The notes below the pieces were generated by a model that did no database searches, had not been told where the DNA came from, and saw only the letters and a list, made by a program, of their open reading frames with translations. From Tilletiopsis washingtonensis (Eukaryota > Basidiomycota > Exobasidiomycetes > Entylomatales), in the NCBI RefSeq assembly GCF_003144115.1, contig NW_020312000.1, positions 771,946 to 835,945 on the forward strand: 64,000 nucleotides of DNA, written 5' to 3'. Positions 53,503 through 63,155 of the stretch are shown one piece after another; the first letter of the stretch is position 1, and the number at the start of each line of letters is the position of its first letter. Made by a program: the position numbers and the translations under genes.

Positions 53503-54887
53503 TTAGCGAACCTTGGTGGACTTGCCCTGCTTCTTCATCTGCCGCTTGCGCTCGATCTCCTTCCGCCGCGCCTGCTCCTTCTCCGAGAGGCCGGCCATCT
53601 TGTCCTTGGCCGCCTTGGCCTTGGCGTTGAGGCGCGCCTCCTCCTCCTACAGCGTGTGTCAGTACACAGTGCGGCGTGGCAACAAGGCGTACTCGCGGCG
53701 CTCTGTCTGGCCCGCTGCTCTGACTCACCTCCTCGCGCTGCTCCTTCGTGGCCTCCTCCTGCAGCTGCTTGTCGACATCGGCGCGCGTGCGCCGCAGCTT
53801 CGTGACGGTGATCTCGCGCAGCTTGGCCGTGCCGAGCTCGATGGCATCGGCAATGTTGCACGCCGCCTCGACGAGGGCGAGCGAGTCGCGCGCCTGGGCG
53901 GCGTTGCGCGGCGCCTTGAGCGTGAGCACCAGCATGCGGCGGCGCTTCTCGACGGGCTGCGGGCTGTGTTGCAATCGTCAGTGCTGCGCATGAGCTGCCG
54001 TGCCTGCCGCGGCGCTCACCCGTCCTCGGGCTTCTCCTGCGGCTGGTCGCTGAGCACCAGGCTGTCGAGGAGGTGTCCGGCCGGGCCGTTGAGCACCTCC
54101 ACAACGCCGACCTTCTCGGACAGCAGCGAGTCGCTGAGGTCAGCGGCCTCGCTCAGGATGCTGAAGTTCTCGGCCAGGCCGCGCTTCTTCGCCTCGGCGT
54201 CGTCGGCCAGCTTGGCAAAGGTAAGGTCGAAGCGGCCGGCGCGCGTGCGGCGCAACGCGTCCTTGGCCACGACGGCGAACACGCCGGAGATGTTGTCGGG
54301 CTGCTGGTACGGCAGCGCAAAGTGCAGGATGAGCTGGTCGCGGATCGACGAGGTGCCGCTGGCAGCAATGACGTCGCCGGCGAAGTTGTAGAGCAGCGCG
54401 AGCGGGTCGTGCAGCGGCTTAAGCTTGAAGCCGGCGTGCATGCTGCAGACGGACGTAAGTCAGCGGTCGAGATGCGCGCCACCAGCGTGACTCACGAGTC
54501 GACTCCGCGACGGCCAGTGGCATACATGACAGCCTCAGCGCCGCCGTTCCACACGAGCGTCTCCTCGCCCTCTGCGCCGATCTCGCGGCCCTTGCCGACG
54601 GAGGCGAACTCGTTGCGCAGCATGGGCGCCGCCAGGTCTGCCCACGTCTGAGCCAGCGTGCGGTTGCGCGCGCGTCCGATGCGGTGCATCACGAGGTAGA
54701 GCAGCGCCAGGCTGAGGCAGACGGCGTCGATGAGGAAGTCGATCGGCCGCACACGCGCGGCGGTGAAGTACGGCACGGGGTACGCCTGCTGGTACCACGC
54801 CTTGCCGGCGCCGAGCGGCAGCTCGATGGCTGCGGCGCGTGCCGCCAGCACGGCGAGCGCAGTGAGTGCGAGAGGTGCGCTGGGCAT
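53503..54887 (-). CDS. CCDC47/PAT10-like ER translocon protein (DUF1682)
   Basis: This is an ER membrane protein of the CCDC47 family. In animals it joins the PAT/multipass translocon that helps insert multi-spanning membrane proteins, and it affects ER calcium. Four exons (54496-54887, 54020-54442, 53729-53963, 53503-53646) give 397 residues. There is a hydrophobic signal peptide (LALTALAVLAARAAA, residues 6-20) and one membrane segment (RPIDFLIDAVCLSLALLYLV). The cytosolic domain contains NRTLAQTWADLAAPMLRNEF, NGGAEAVMYATGRRGVDSMH, LKPLHDPLALLYNFAGDVI and DQLILHFALP. The C-terminus is a charged coiled coil (EKEQARRKEIERKRQMKKQ) that ends in a Lys-rich tail, as in the family. It converges on NUP133 with about 100 bp between stops. 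Confidence 0.88.
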
Positions 54888-56020
54888 GGTGGAGCGTGTG
54901 GTGGGCAAAAGCAAGGGTCGGGCCGTGCTGCCGGAAGAAGCGCACGCACGCGGCGTGCTGGCCCGTGCGATCCCGACGCGCCTGGGGATGGGAGTCGCAC
55001 GCGTGGGCCTCTCGCGGAGGCTGCGCGCGTCTCCCGCGACGGCTTTGTCGCCTCCCCCTCGCCGACGATCCGTCGGCGCTGCCCAGCGTGGCCACCAAGC
55101 GAGCGCTCCTTCGCCTTTCTTCTTGCTGTGTGACATGCTGCTGGGCCAGCCGGCGGGTGTGCGAGCGTGCGTGCGCGGTCGGACAGCACCAGGCTGCGGC
55201 GCCGCTCCCCTCGCAGCGTCCTTCACCCTGAACGCCTGGAGGCCTGTCATGCGTGACGCAGCCCGACATGCGCCTTGTTCCCCGCATCTGCACGCCTGCT
55301 GAGCTGCACCTTCTCGCTGTGGCGAGGCTCTTGAAGACACGTCGACCGGCGAAAGTCAAAACGGCTGGAGTTGTCAAATCGCTCCATCATCCTCGAGCGC
55401 TCCGACGGCGCGGCACCTCTGCCTGCTGAGGCTAAGCCGCGGCGTCCGGCTTTAGCGCACTCCCCCGCGCTGTGCGGAGTGCGAGAAGGTGCGTCAGGGC
55501 ACATCAGGAGTGTCGCCGTGCCTTGCTGAGCGCAGCCTCGGCCTCGGGCAGCACGTCGCCGGGCGCACCGGCAGTGTCTACGCATAGCCGGGACTCGGGC
55601 GCCGGCCGCACGGACGGCGTGAGAGCCGGAGAGGCGAGGCACGGCAGCAGCGAAGCGAAGCGTAGCGCCGACGAGGGGCGAGAGCGCTCACCATCCGCAC
55701 AAGGCACGGTATGGCAACAGAGGCAGAAGAAGAGGCTTTCCAGATGGCGCACAGATGGGGGCGAGGTGCAGGCAGTGCGCCGTGCGACGTCGCCGACGCT
55801 TAGCCTATGGCCGGCGGCCAGTGCGCGCGCCGTCCGGGGATGGCGTGGCCGGGCGCCCGCGCGACACAGGCGCACTGCCGGGACGCACAAGGGACGCGCA
55901 ACGCCCTCGCCGCTCCTTCTCATCAGAGCCGAGCGCCGCTCTCTTGTCTGCCCACCACCACGCCACATCCCACCGGCGCACCCACTCCACCCCTCTACCA
56001 CCCACACACACTCGCCCACC
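54888..56020. other. Divergent promoter region, CCDC47-like / aldehyde dehydrogenase
   Basis: This is a 1.1-kb spacer between two start codons. The last 80 bases before the dehydrogenase start are C/A-rich (CCACCCACACACACTCGCCC), typical of strongly expressed fungal leaders. No gene or repeat was recognised. Confidence 0.5.
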
Positions 56021-58045
56021 ATGTCGTCGCAGGAGCAGACGCCGCAGCAGATCGCTGGCCTCGTGTACAACGACATCGAGGACATCAAGGAGATCAACGC
56101 CGGCCTGCGCAAGGCCTTCCTCACGGGCAAGACGCGCTCGCTCGAGTACCGCAAGAACCAGCTCAAGCAGCTCAGCTTCATGCTCAATGTGCGTGGCGCT
56201 GCGTGGCGGCGGCGCAGGCGGCGGTGTCTCAGCTGTGCAGAAGCTCAACCCTTTCCACCCGCAGGACAACCAGGACGCCATCGTCGAGGCGATCCGCAAG
56301 GACCTCGGCCGCGCGCGCTTCGAGTCCGTCTTTGCCGAGGTGATGGGCACGACGACGGAGATCATCGACGCCATCCACAACCTCGACAAGTGGGCCAAGA
56401 CGGAGAAGCCGTGGTCGGGCATGGCGTGGGCCATGCACGGCGCCGCCGTGCGGAAGGAGCCCAAGGGCACCGTGCTCGTGCTTGGCGCCTGGAACTAGTG
56501 AGTTTAGTGCTGCTCAGAGTGCAGACACTGTGCTGACACGTTTTGCAGCCCGATCGTGAGCTAGACCGCGTGAGCCATCCTCGCGACGCACATTGACCCT
56601 CCACACAGTCGGTCCAGGTCGGCCCGCTGATTGGCGCCATCGCTGCCGGCTGCACCGCCGTGCTCAAGGTGCGTGCTGCGCCTGCATCAAGCTCAGCGCT
56701 CTAGCTTACCCCTCTCGCAGCCTTCTGAGGTCTCGCCGAACTCGGCCCGCCTGCTCGCTGAGCTGTGGCCCAAGTACATGGACCCCGAGACAACGCGCGT
56801 CGTCAACGGCGCGATCCCCGAGACGACGGCGCTGCTGGACTGCCGCTGGGAGCACATCTTCTACACGGGCAACGGCACCGTCGGCCGCATTGTGGCCGAG
56901 AAGGCGGCCAAGTGGCTCTGCCCCACGACGCTCGAGCTTGGCGGCAAGTCGCCCGCCTTCGTCGACGAGAGCGCCAACATCAGCATCGCCGCGCACCGCA
57001 TCCTCTGGGGCAAGTCGCTCAACTGCGGCCAGACCTGCATTGCGCCCGACTACGTGCTCTGCACCAAGGCTGTGCAGGAGAAGCTCGTCGAGGAGCTCAA
57101 GAAGGCTGCCGCCGAGTTCTGGCCCGAGAGCAAGGGCGGTGTCGTCAAGTCTGACGACTACGGCCGCATCATCAACCACGGCCACTGGAAGCGCCTGAAC
57201 CAGATGATCGGCGGCACGGGCGGCCGCATCGTCATGGGCGGCGAGAAGGACGAGAGCAGCAAGATGCTGGCGCCGACCGTCGTGGCCGACGTGCCGCGCG
57301 ACGATGCCATCATGCAGGGCGAGATCTTCGGCCCGGTGCTGCCGATTGTGACGGTGCGCGACGTGCAGGATGCCGTCGACTTCATCAACTCGCGCGACCA
57401 GCCGCTCGCACTCTACTCCTTCGGCTCGAGCAAGGCGACGCAGGAGCTCTTCGACGGCACGCGCTCGGGCGCCGCCGTGCAGGGCGACGTGCTCGTGCAC
57501 TTTGCCGTTGGCTCGCTGCCGTTCGGCGGCACTGGCCCGTCGGGCTACGGCTCGTACCACGGCAAGGGCTCGTTCGACACCTTCAGCCACCAGCGCGCCA
57601 CGCTCAACGCGCCGCACACGGGCATCATGGGCAAGATCGTCGAGAAGCTCATGGCTGCGCGCTACCCGCCCTACACCAACGCCAACCTGGCGCAGTTCGC
57701 CTCGCTCGTCGGCAAGAAGCCCAACTTCTCGCGCCCGCGCAACCCGCACGCCAGCGTCTCGACCAAGGTGAGTTGACGCACTGCTTGCACTCGTGTGGCG
57801 GCACGGCGAAAGACGCTTTACTTCTTCTTTTCCTTCCTTCCGCTGATCTCTTCTCGCCGCCTCTTCCCTCCGCACCACGCTCACTTACGTCCTCTCCTCT
57901 CCTCTCAACCCCCTCCTCCGCGACCTCGACTGGCGTGTCCGACCAAGAGTCCAGCGGCAGTCTAAGCTCTAAGCTTACGCTCATCGTCCTTGCGCTCGGC
58001 ATCATCCTTGGCGCTCGCCAGCGCGGCCTCATCACTGCCTTCTAA
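56021..58045 (+). CDS. HFD1: Fatty-aldehyde-type aldehyde dehydrogenase with alternative C-termini
   Basis: This class 3 (ALDH3-like) dehydrogenase oxidises long-chain aldehydes to acids with NAD(P)+. Exons 56021-56188, 56265-56497, a 7-nt micro-exon 56549-56555, 56609-56668 and 56721-57767 encode 505 common residues ending VSTK. Motifs are WNYPISVQVGPLIGAIAAG, LKPSEVSPNSARLLAEL, FYTGNGTVGRIV, LELGGKSPAFVDE with the general-base Glu, WGKSLNCGQTCIAPDYVL with the nucleophile Cys, EIFGPVLPIVTV and GGTGPSGYGSYHGKGSFDTF. The terminal intron (donor 57768) has competing acceptors. CAG at 57958-57960 gives -SKL stop (508 residues, PTS1), and CCAG ending 57954 gives -RQSKL. AAG ending 57973 or GAG ending 57949 gives a hydrophobic tail (LTLIVLALGIILGA) ending at 58045. 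The family call is firm; use of both ends is an inference. Confidence 0.95.
56549..56555 (+). other. 7-nt micro-exon of the aldehyde dehydrogenase
   Basis: CCCGATC, flanked by TTTTGCAG and GTGAGC, restores the conserved WNYPI-SVQVGPL sequence across two introns. Without it, the upstream exon (ending AAC TA) cannot be joined in frame to TCGGTCCAGG. Confidence 0.88.
57947..57974 (+). promoter_or_regulatory. Clustered alternative splice acceptors (peroxisome versus membrane tail)
   Basis: Within 26 bases lie GAG (ending 57949), CCAG (57954), GCAG (57960) and AAG (57973), all phase 0 relative to the donor at 57768. The two CAG sites read into TCT AAG CTC TAA (Ser-Lys-Leu-stop). The other two read CTT ACG CTC ATC GTC and on into a hydrophobic tail. 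Confidence 0.7.
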
Positions 58046-58420
58046 GCAGCATCTCCACGGCCTTCCGATCGTCCACAGTCACCTGTCCGCACCCGGTTCG
58101 TAATCACGAGCGGGCTGCGCACGCAGGGACTTGGTGAGAGGAGCGTGGGGGTGCTTGGCTACGGACGCGTGTGGAGGATCGTGCTGGGAGCTCGGGGACA
58201 AGCAAGGACGCACCGAGAGGCCTAGCCCATCGACGGTCTCTCATCTTGCTTTCTACTTATGCTCTTCCCTGCTCGTCTTTCATACCTTACTCCACACACG
58301 GCTCGCGCCTCTAGTTACCCTGCCATCACACACACGCTCCTTCACTCGTCTCGTCTTCCCCGCGTGCGCATCTCGCGCCCTAGCCTGCCTTCTTTCAATG
58401 ACCACATTGTTTGCGTCTCT
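58046..58420. other. Convergent 3' intergenic spacer
   Basis: This 375-bp spacer lies between the aldehyde dehydrogenase and fumarylacetoacetase stops. It is richer in AT and pyrimidines than its surroundings, as expected of 3' ends. No gene was recognised. Confidence 0.5.
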
Positions 58421-59895
58421 TCATTGCAGTGGCAGAGCCGGCAGTACCGTTCCTTCGCACTCTCCGAAGCCGATGCAGAAGCCCTCGCCCTGCGCCAGCG
58501 CCGTCATGCGCACCGAGTCGCCGTCGCGCAGCCACGTCATGTCTGCCCGGCGGCCGAGCGCAAAGGGCTGCTTGCCCATGTGCGTCTTCTCCAGCAGCGA
58601 GCCGTAGCCGTGCTCGCCGGGCGCACTCAGCGTGCCGGTGCCGAGCATGTCGCCGGCACGCATGCTGCAGCCAGACGTGCTGTGGTGCGCCAGCATCTGC
58701 GCTGCCGTGTAGTACGTGTGTCGCAGTGACGACTTGGCCACGGCTTCGTAATCCTCGTTCTCGGGCGCTGCGGCCATGGGAGTTAGCGTGTACGTTGCAG
58801 CACATCAGCGGCTGAGAACGCACCCTTGATCTCAACGTACAACGGCACATCGTAGTTGCAGCCGTCCGGATCGCGCAAGTACGGCAGCAGCGGCGGCTCG
58901 TGCGTTGCCTGCGCCACGCGGAACGGCTCGAGGGCGGCCAGCGGCACGAGCCAGGGAGAGATGGTGGTGCAGAAGTTCTGGTATAGAGCATGTCAGCCGT
59001 CCGAGGTGTAGCACTTGCCTGCCTGGCGCCTCACCTTGGAGAGGAACGGCCCCAGCGGCACGTACTCCCAGCTCTGCACGTCTCGCGCACTCCAGTCGTT
59101 GAGCAGCACGGCACCGAAGATGCGCTCGCGTGCTGCTGCAGGAGACAGACGCGTGCCGAGCGGAGTCGAGGGTCCGCCGTAGACGAAGCCGAGCTCGAGC
59201 TCGTAGTCGAGGCGCTGCGAGGCGGCGAAGATGGGTTGTGTCGCGGAGGGCGGCAGTATCTGAGCTGCTGGTCGATGGAACGATGTGCCGCTCGGGACGA
59301 TAGAGCTACGGCCAAGGTGAGGGTATAAGTGCGAGGAGTACGAGTGTGCAACAGTCAGACGCACGAGGCTCGGCCGTGGTAAGCGACGGGCAGATGGCGC
59401 CAGTTGGGCTGCAGGGCCCGCTCAGGCCCGCGCAGCAGCGTGCCGCAGTTGGTGGCGTGCTCCAGCGAGGCGTAGAAGTCGGTGTAGTCGCCGATGTGCA
59501 GCGGCAGATGCAGCTGTGTGTCCGCTGCGGTGCGCGAGACGAAGAGCGGCGAGTCGGCGGTCAAGGCGTCGGACGTGAGCAGCGTGGCGAGGTAGGCGCG
59601 GAAGGCAGACCAGGTTGCTGGCGGCAGCGCCACAAAGGCATTGAGCGTCTGAGAGCAGCGGTCAGCTAGTCCGCTGAGGCTGCACAGCACAGCCACTCAC
59701 GTCGCCCTGGAACACGCCCGGCTCGACACCGGCGCCCGCGAAGTGCGGCGAGCGGCTAAGCTCGTACAGGTCGAGGATGCGGTCGCCAATGGCCACGCCA
59801 GGCCGTGCGCTGCGTCCGGGCGCCGAGAAGATGCCGTACGGCAGGTTCTGCAACGGAAACGGATGCGAGGCGCTGTACTTGATGATGCATGACAT
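58421..59895 (-). CDS. FAH1: Fumarylacetoacetase
   Basis: This enzyme hydrolyses fumarylacetoacetate to fumarate and acetoacetate, the last step of tyrosine/phenylalanine breakdown. Five exons (59701-59895, 59365-59648, 59035-59305, 58824-58977, 58421-58767) give 416 residues, the normal family length. Motifs are FPLQNLPYGIFSAP at the N-terminus, HIGDYTDFYASLEHATNCGT with the metal Asp and catalytic His, YHGRASSIVPSGTSFHRPAA, QRLDYELELGFVYGGPS with the metal-binding Glu pair, LLNDWSARDVQSWEYVPLGP, and the C-terminal HTYYTAAQMLAHHSTSGCSM and RAGDMLGTGTLSAP. No other tyrosine-degradation gene is in the window, so the pathway is not clustered here. The start MSCIIKYS is close to the family consensus. 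Confidence 0.97.
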
Positions 59896-60184
59896 GGTGC
59901 TGCCTGCGACGTTGAGAGACGATGTAGTAAGGCACGAGGCGAGGCCTCCAGACAGCAGCAGGTTGCGGGGTGTCCAGGCGCTGCTTCTCCCGGGCGTGGC
60001 AGGCGGTTTCGCCGAGCCTCCGGGCCGTGGGACCAGCCAGCTGCTCCCACGCGGCCCGGAACTCGGCACGCGTGTCGCCGCAAGAAGTCGAGCCTGTGCT
60101 CGAGGCTTTGGCCACCTTGCCGCTCTCTCTCCACCTCATCCTCCTGCACACCCACCCTCACATGGCACACCACACCCGCCACGC

Positions 60185-62926
60185 ATGACGGCGCTGCGAC
60201 GATCCTGCGCGGCACTCGCCGCGCGCAGCAGCGGCAGTGTTGGCGGCAGCGCCCTGCCGCCGCTCTTCCTTGCGCCGTGCCTCGAGCGGCCTCGTGCGCC
60301 GCCGCCGCCGCCGCAGCAGCGCCGCGCCGCTTCTTCATCCTCAGCGCCGCTGCGCACGGCCGACGCAACCAACAAGCTTGGTCTGCGCAACTTCTTCGAC
60401 TCGCTCTGGCCGAGCGACCGCGACGCCGGCGACGGCGCCGCCGCCACGTCGGGCAAGAAGAAGAGGATGAAGAAGGACAATCCCACCACGTGGAACATTC
60501 ACAAGACGCAGTCGCAGTTCCGTATTGCGGCCCGGAAGGGAGATGCCGACCGCCTCCTCGCGCTCTATCCTCGCCTCGCAGCCGAGGCCTTCTCGCATGC
60601 GTGGCTGACACTCGAGCCGCACGAGATCTGGACCGCGGCGACCGTCCTGCTGCGCCCGGCCCGGCCGCACTGGCGCTCCGAGGCCCTCGTGGCGCCTACA
60701 ACGACACGGCGCGAGCGTTTGCAGCAGTCACTCATGCTGCAACAGGCACGCATGGCCGTGCGCCTGCTGCGCGATGCACCGACGCTGTGGGATGCGCCGC
60801 ACGACGGCCAATCGCTGGCGCTGCTGCTGAGCGCGCTGACGACCGTGGCGAGCGACGCGTCGCTCGCGCACCTGCTGCATTTGCGCGAGCGTCTCATGGA
60901 GGAGTACCCCGACGCCGGTCCTCCAGCTGACCTGGGCGCAGTCGTGCTGCGCGCCGCGTGCTCAACGGATGACGCCAAAGGTCTGCGCAAGCTCCTCGAG
61001 CTGCGTCCGGCATGGGTGCAGGCTGACTCGGCCAAGTGGCAAGCGCGCGCCCTGCAATTGCTGCTGCGCTTCGGCGAGGCAGACTTTGCGCTCGAGCATG
61101 CCGCTGCGCCAGCCTCAGAGGGAGGCCTGCTCGGCGTGCTGCCACTCGCGCGTGCCGACTCGCAGTCCCTCACGGCGCTCGTCGCCAGCGCCAGCCGCGC
61201 CGGTCTGGCAGATCGCTCGCTCGTCCGTGATGCGGCGACGGAGCTGCACAGGCGCATTGCTGAGGACCGCAGTGCGTCGGACCAAACATGGCATGCTCTC
61301 ATCCTCCATGCTTCGCTCAAGCAGGACGGCGGAGCTGCGGAAGTAGAGGCCCTCGTGGCGCTCATGGATCGCCTGAAGACGACGCGTCCCCGAACAGACA
61401 TCTCGCTCTTTGCGCTTCTGCTGCACACGCACAGCAAGGCGCTGCACGCCGCCGCAGATGGCTCCGAGGACGACATCCTACAGCTCTTCAACAAGGTCGA
61501 GGCGATCAGCGGCAAGGCGCCGGACTCGGATGCCTTCGCTGTTGGCGTCCGTGCACTGCTCGGCAGCATCACGCCGCTGTGCGAAGGCGGCGCGCCGGTC
61601 GCCAAGACCGAGACGGCGCCGATGGTGATGCTGGGTCCACATCACCATGACAGAGACAGAGCGGCACCGCCGCCGTCGCAAGTCTCTAGTCCTGAGCAGC
61701 GATACGAGGCCACTGCGCTTTACATCCGCTATCTCGCCACTGGCGGCAAGGCCCATCCCGACGTCACGGGTCCACTCGTCCACGCGTGGGCAGATGCCTT
61801 TCTGCCCGACCCATCACGCGCGCTCATGTATCTCGACGAGCTGCGCACCGAGAGCGTCGATGACGTGCCGACACAGCTCTACGTCCAGGTGTTAGAGGCC
61901 TGCGAGCGCGCAAGCGACTGGGCCAACGCACGCAAGGTGCTGCAGCGCATGCACGCCGACAGGGTGATCCTCACGCAGAACGAGCGCAAGCTCGCCAGCA
62001 GCGCGGGCATGCTCGCGGCTCCGCACCCCGAGACGGCACTCGAGGTGTACAAGACGCTGCGCGACCTGCCGCGACTGCCGGGCCAAGCACCGTACACTGC
62101 AGCGCACTGGAGGAATCTCTTCAGCCTCTACTCGCGGATATGCGTCACCTTTGCGCCGCCAGTCACGACGGATTTCCACGTGCCGGCACCGGCAGCGCTT
62201 GACTTTCTGCGCGACATCCTTCGCGCGGGTTACGAGCTCGATGCGCCTCTTCTCACTTCGCTGCTGTCTCTGTGTTCCGCGGCGGGCAAGCACTACAGCA
62301 AGGTCGGAGGGATCCATAGAGACGAGGCTCGAGAGCGCATGGCCGAGGTTGCCGCAACAGTGCATCAGATCGACGAACTCATCCTGCTGAGGTCAAGAGA
62401 CGCGCAACCCAACGTTGCGCTCGTTAGTGCGCTGATGGACGCGTACAACTGCATCACGGAGCACGAGCGGGTGTTCGAGATTTGGTATCGTCTGCTGGCC
62501 TTTCGTGTGCCGCTGCAAGGCTCTGTACTCAGCGTCGTGCTCGATACATGCGGCTACGCGCAGCGCTACAAGGAAGGCCTGGAGGTGTGGCAGGTCGGAT
62601 CCCGGTCCGTAGGGCTCTCGCACATCAACGCCAACTGTTGGCTCTCCTACGTCGAATTTCTGGTGCGCTGCGGACATCTGCGTGCCGCTATCGACGTGAC
62701 GTTCGGCGAGATGCGCCAGGCGCTGCTCGACCACCCAAGCATGGGCAAGGAGGCCGTCGAAGGCATCTACGAGCCGGCCGTGGCCATGCTGTTTCGCTTC
62801 ACGCTCTATCGCCGCGAAGCCGGCCAAGGCGACGAGGAGCTTCAGCACATCTCCCAGCGCATCCGCAACGAGGCGCCGTGGCTGTCGCACGTCCTCCGCA
62901 TGACCGTGCCAAGACTGTCTGACTAG
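60185..62926 (+). CDS. Large helical-repeat (PPR-like) mitochondrial protein
   Basis: This single exon encodes 913 residues. The N-terminus is Arg/Ser/Ala-rich with few acids (MTALRRSCAALAARSSGSVG), a plausible mitochondrial presequence. The rest is a long run of helix pairs with PPR-like spacing, such as TQLYVQVLEACERASDWANA with RKVLQRMHADRVI, NVALVSALMDAYNCITEHER with VFEIWYRLLAFRVPL, and SVLSVVLDTCGYAQRYKEGL. The order and length recall fungal mitochondrial RNA-processing or translation factors of the PPR type, but I cannot assign the RNA target or a specific name. The first 60 residues also include a KKKRMKKDNPTTWNIHKTQS segment. The ATG at 60185 was chosen because it begins the presequence; the frame is open to 59777. 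It is divergent from fumarylacetoacetase (289 bp). Confidence 0.78.
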   Translation: MTALRRSCAALAARSSGSVGGSALPPLFLAPCLERPRAPPPPPQQRRAASSSSAPLRTADATNKLGLRNFFDSLWPSDRDAGDGAAATSGKKKRMKKDNPTTWNIHKTQSQFRIAARKGDADRLLALYPRLAAEAFSHAWLTLEPHEIWTAATVLLRPARPHWRSEALVAPTTTRRERLQQSLMLQQARMAVRLLRDAPTLWDAPHDGQSLALLLSALTTVASDASLAHLLHLRERLMEEYPDAGPPADLGAVVLRAACSTDDAKGLRKLLELRPAWVQADSAKWQARALQLLLRFGEADFALEHAAAPASEGGLLGVLPLARADSQSLTALVASASRAGLADRSLVRDAATELHRRIAEDRSASDQTWHALILHASLKQDGGAAEVEALVALMDRLKTTRPRTDISLFALLLHTHSKALHAAADGSEDDILQLFNKVEAISGKAPDSDAFAVGVRALLGSITPLCEGGAPVAKTETAPMVMLGPHHHDRDRAAPPPSQVSSPEQRYEATALYIRYLATGGKAHPDVTGPLVHAWADAFLPDPSRALMYLDELRTESVDDVPTQLYVQVLEACERASDWANARKVLQRMHADRVILTQNERKLASSAGMLAAPHPETALEVYKTLRDLPRLPGQAPYTAAHWRNLFSLYSRICVTFAPPVTTDFHVPAPAALDFLRDILRAGYELDAPLLTSLLSLCSAAGKHYSKVGGIHRDEARERMAEVAATVHQIDELILLRSRDAQPNVALVSALMDAYNCITEHERVFEIWYRLLAFRVPLQGSVLSVVLDTCGYAQRYKEGLEVWQVGSRSVGLSHINANCWLSYVEFLVRCGHLRAAIDVTFGEMRQALLDHPSMGKEAVEGIYEPAVAMLFRFTLYRREAGQGDEELQHISQRIRNEAPWLSHVLRMTVPRLSD

Positions 62927-63155
62927 CCCTCCTTCACCTCGGCGCCAGGCAAGCTCGTGCCACGGACCTGATGTGATTTGGCGAGTGAAGCCAGCTGAGA
63001 AATAGTACAGTGAAGAGGCATGTCTGTGCGATGTGTGGGCGATGGCGCGGCGACAGCACCGGGCTTTTTAGGTCTGAGCGCGCATCTTGCTGCGCCGTCC
63101 GGTCTGGAAGGGCAGGCCGAGGTGAGCTGAGCTGTCTCGACATGCCGGCGCTTGG

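Noticed and set aside
59777-60184. In-frame upstream extension of the PPR-like gene
   Set aside because: It overlaps the divergent fumarylacetoacetase start and would hide the presequence-like N-terminus at 60185.
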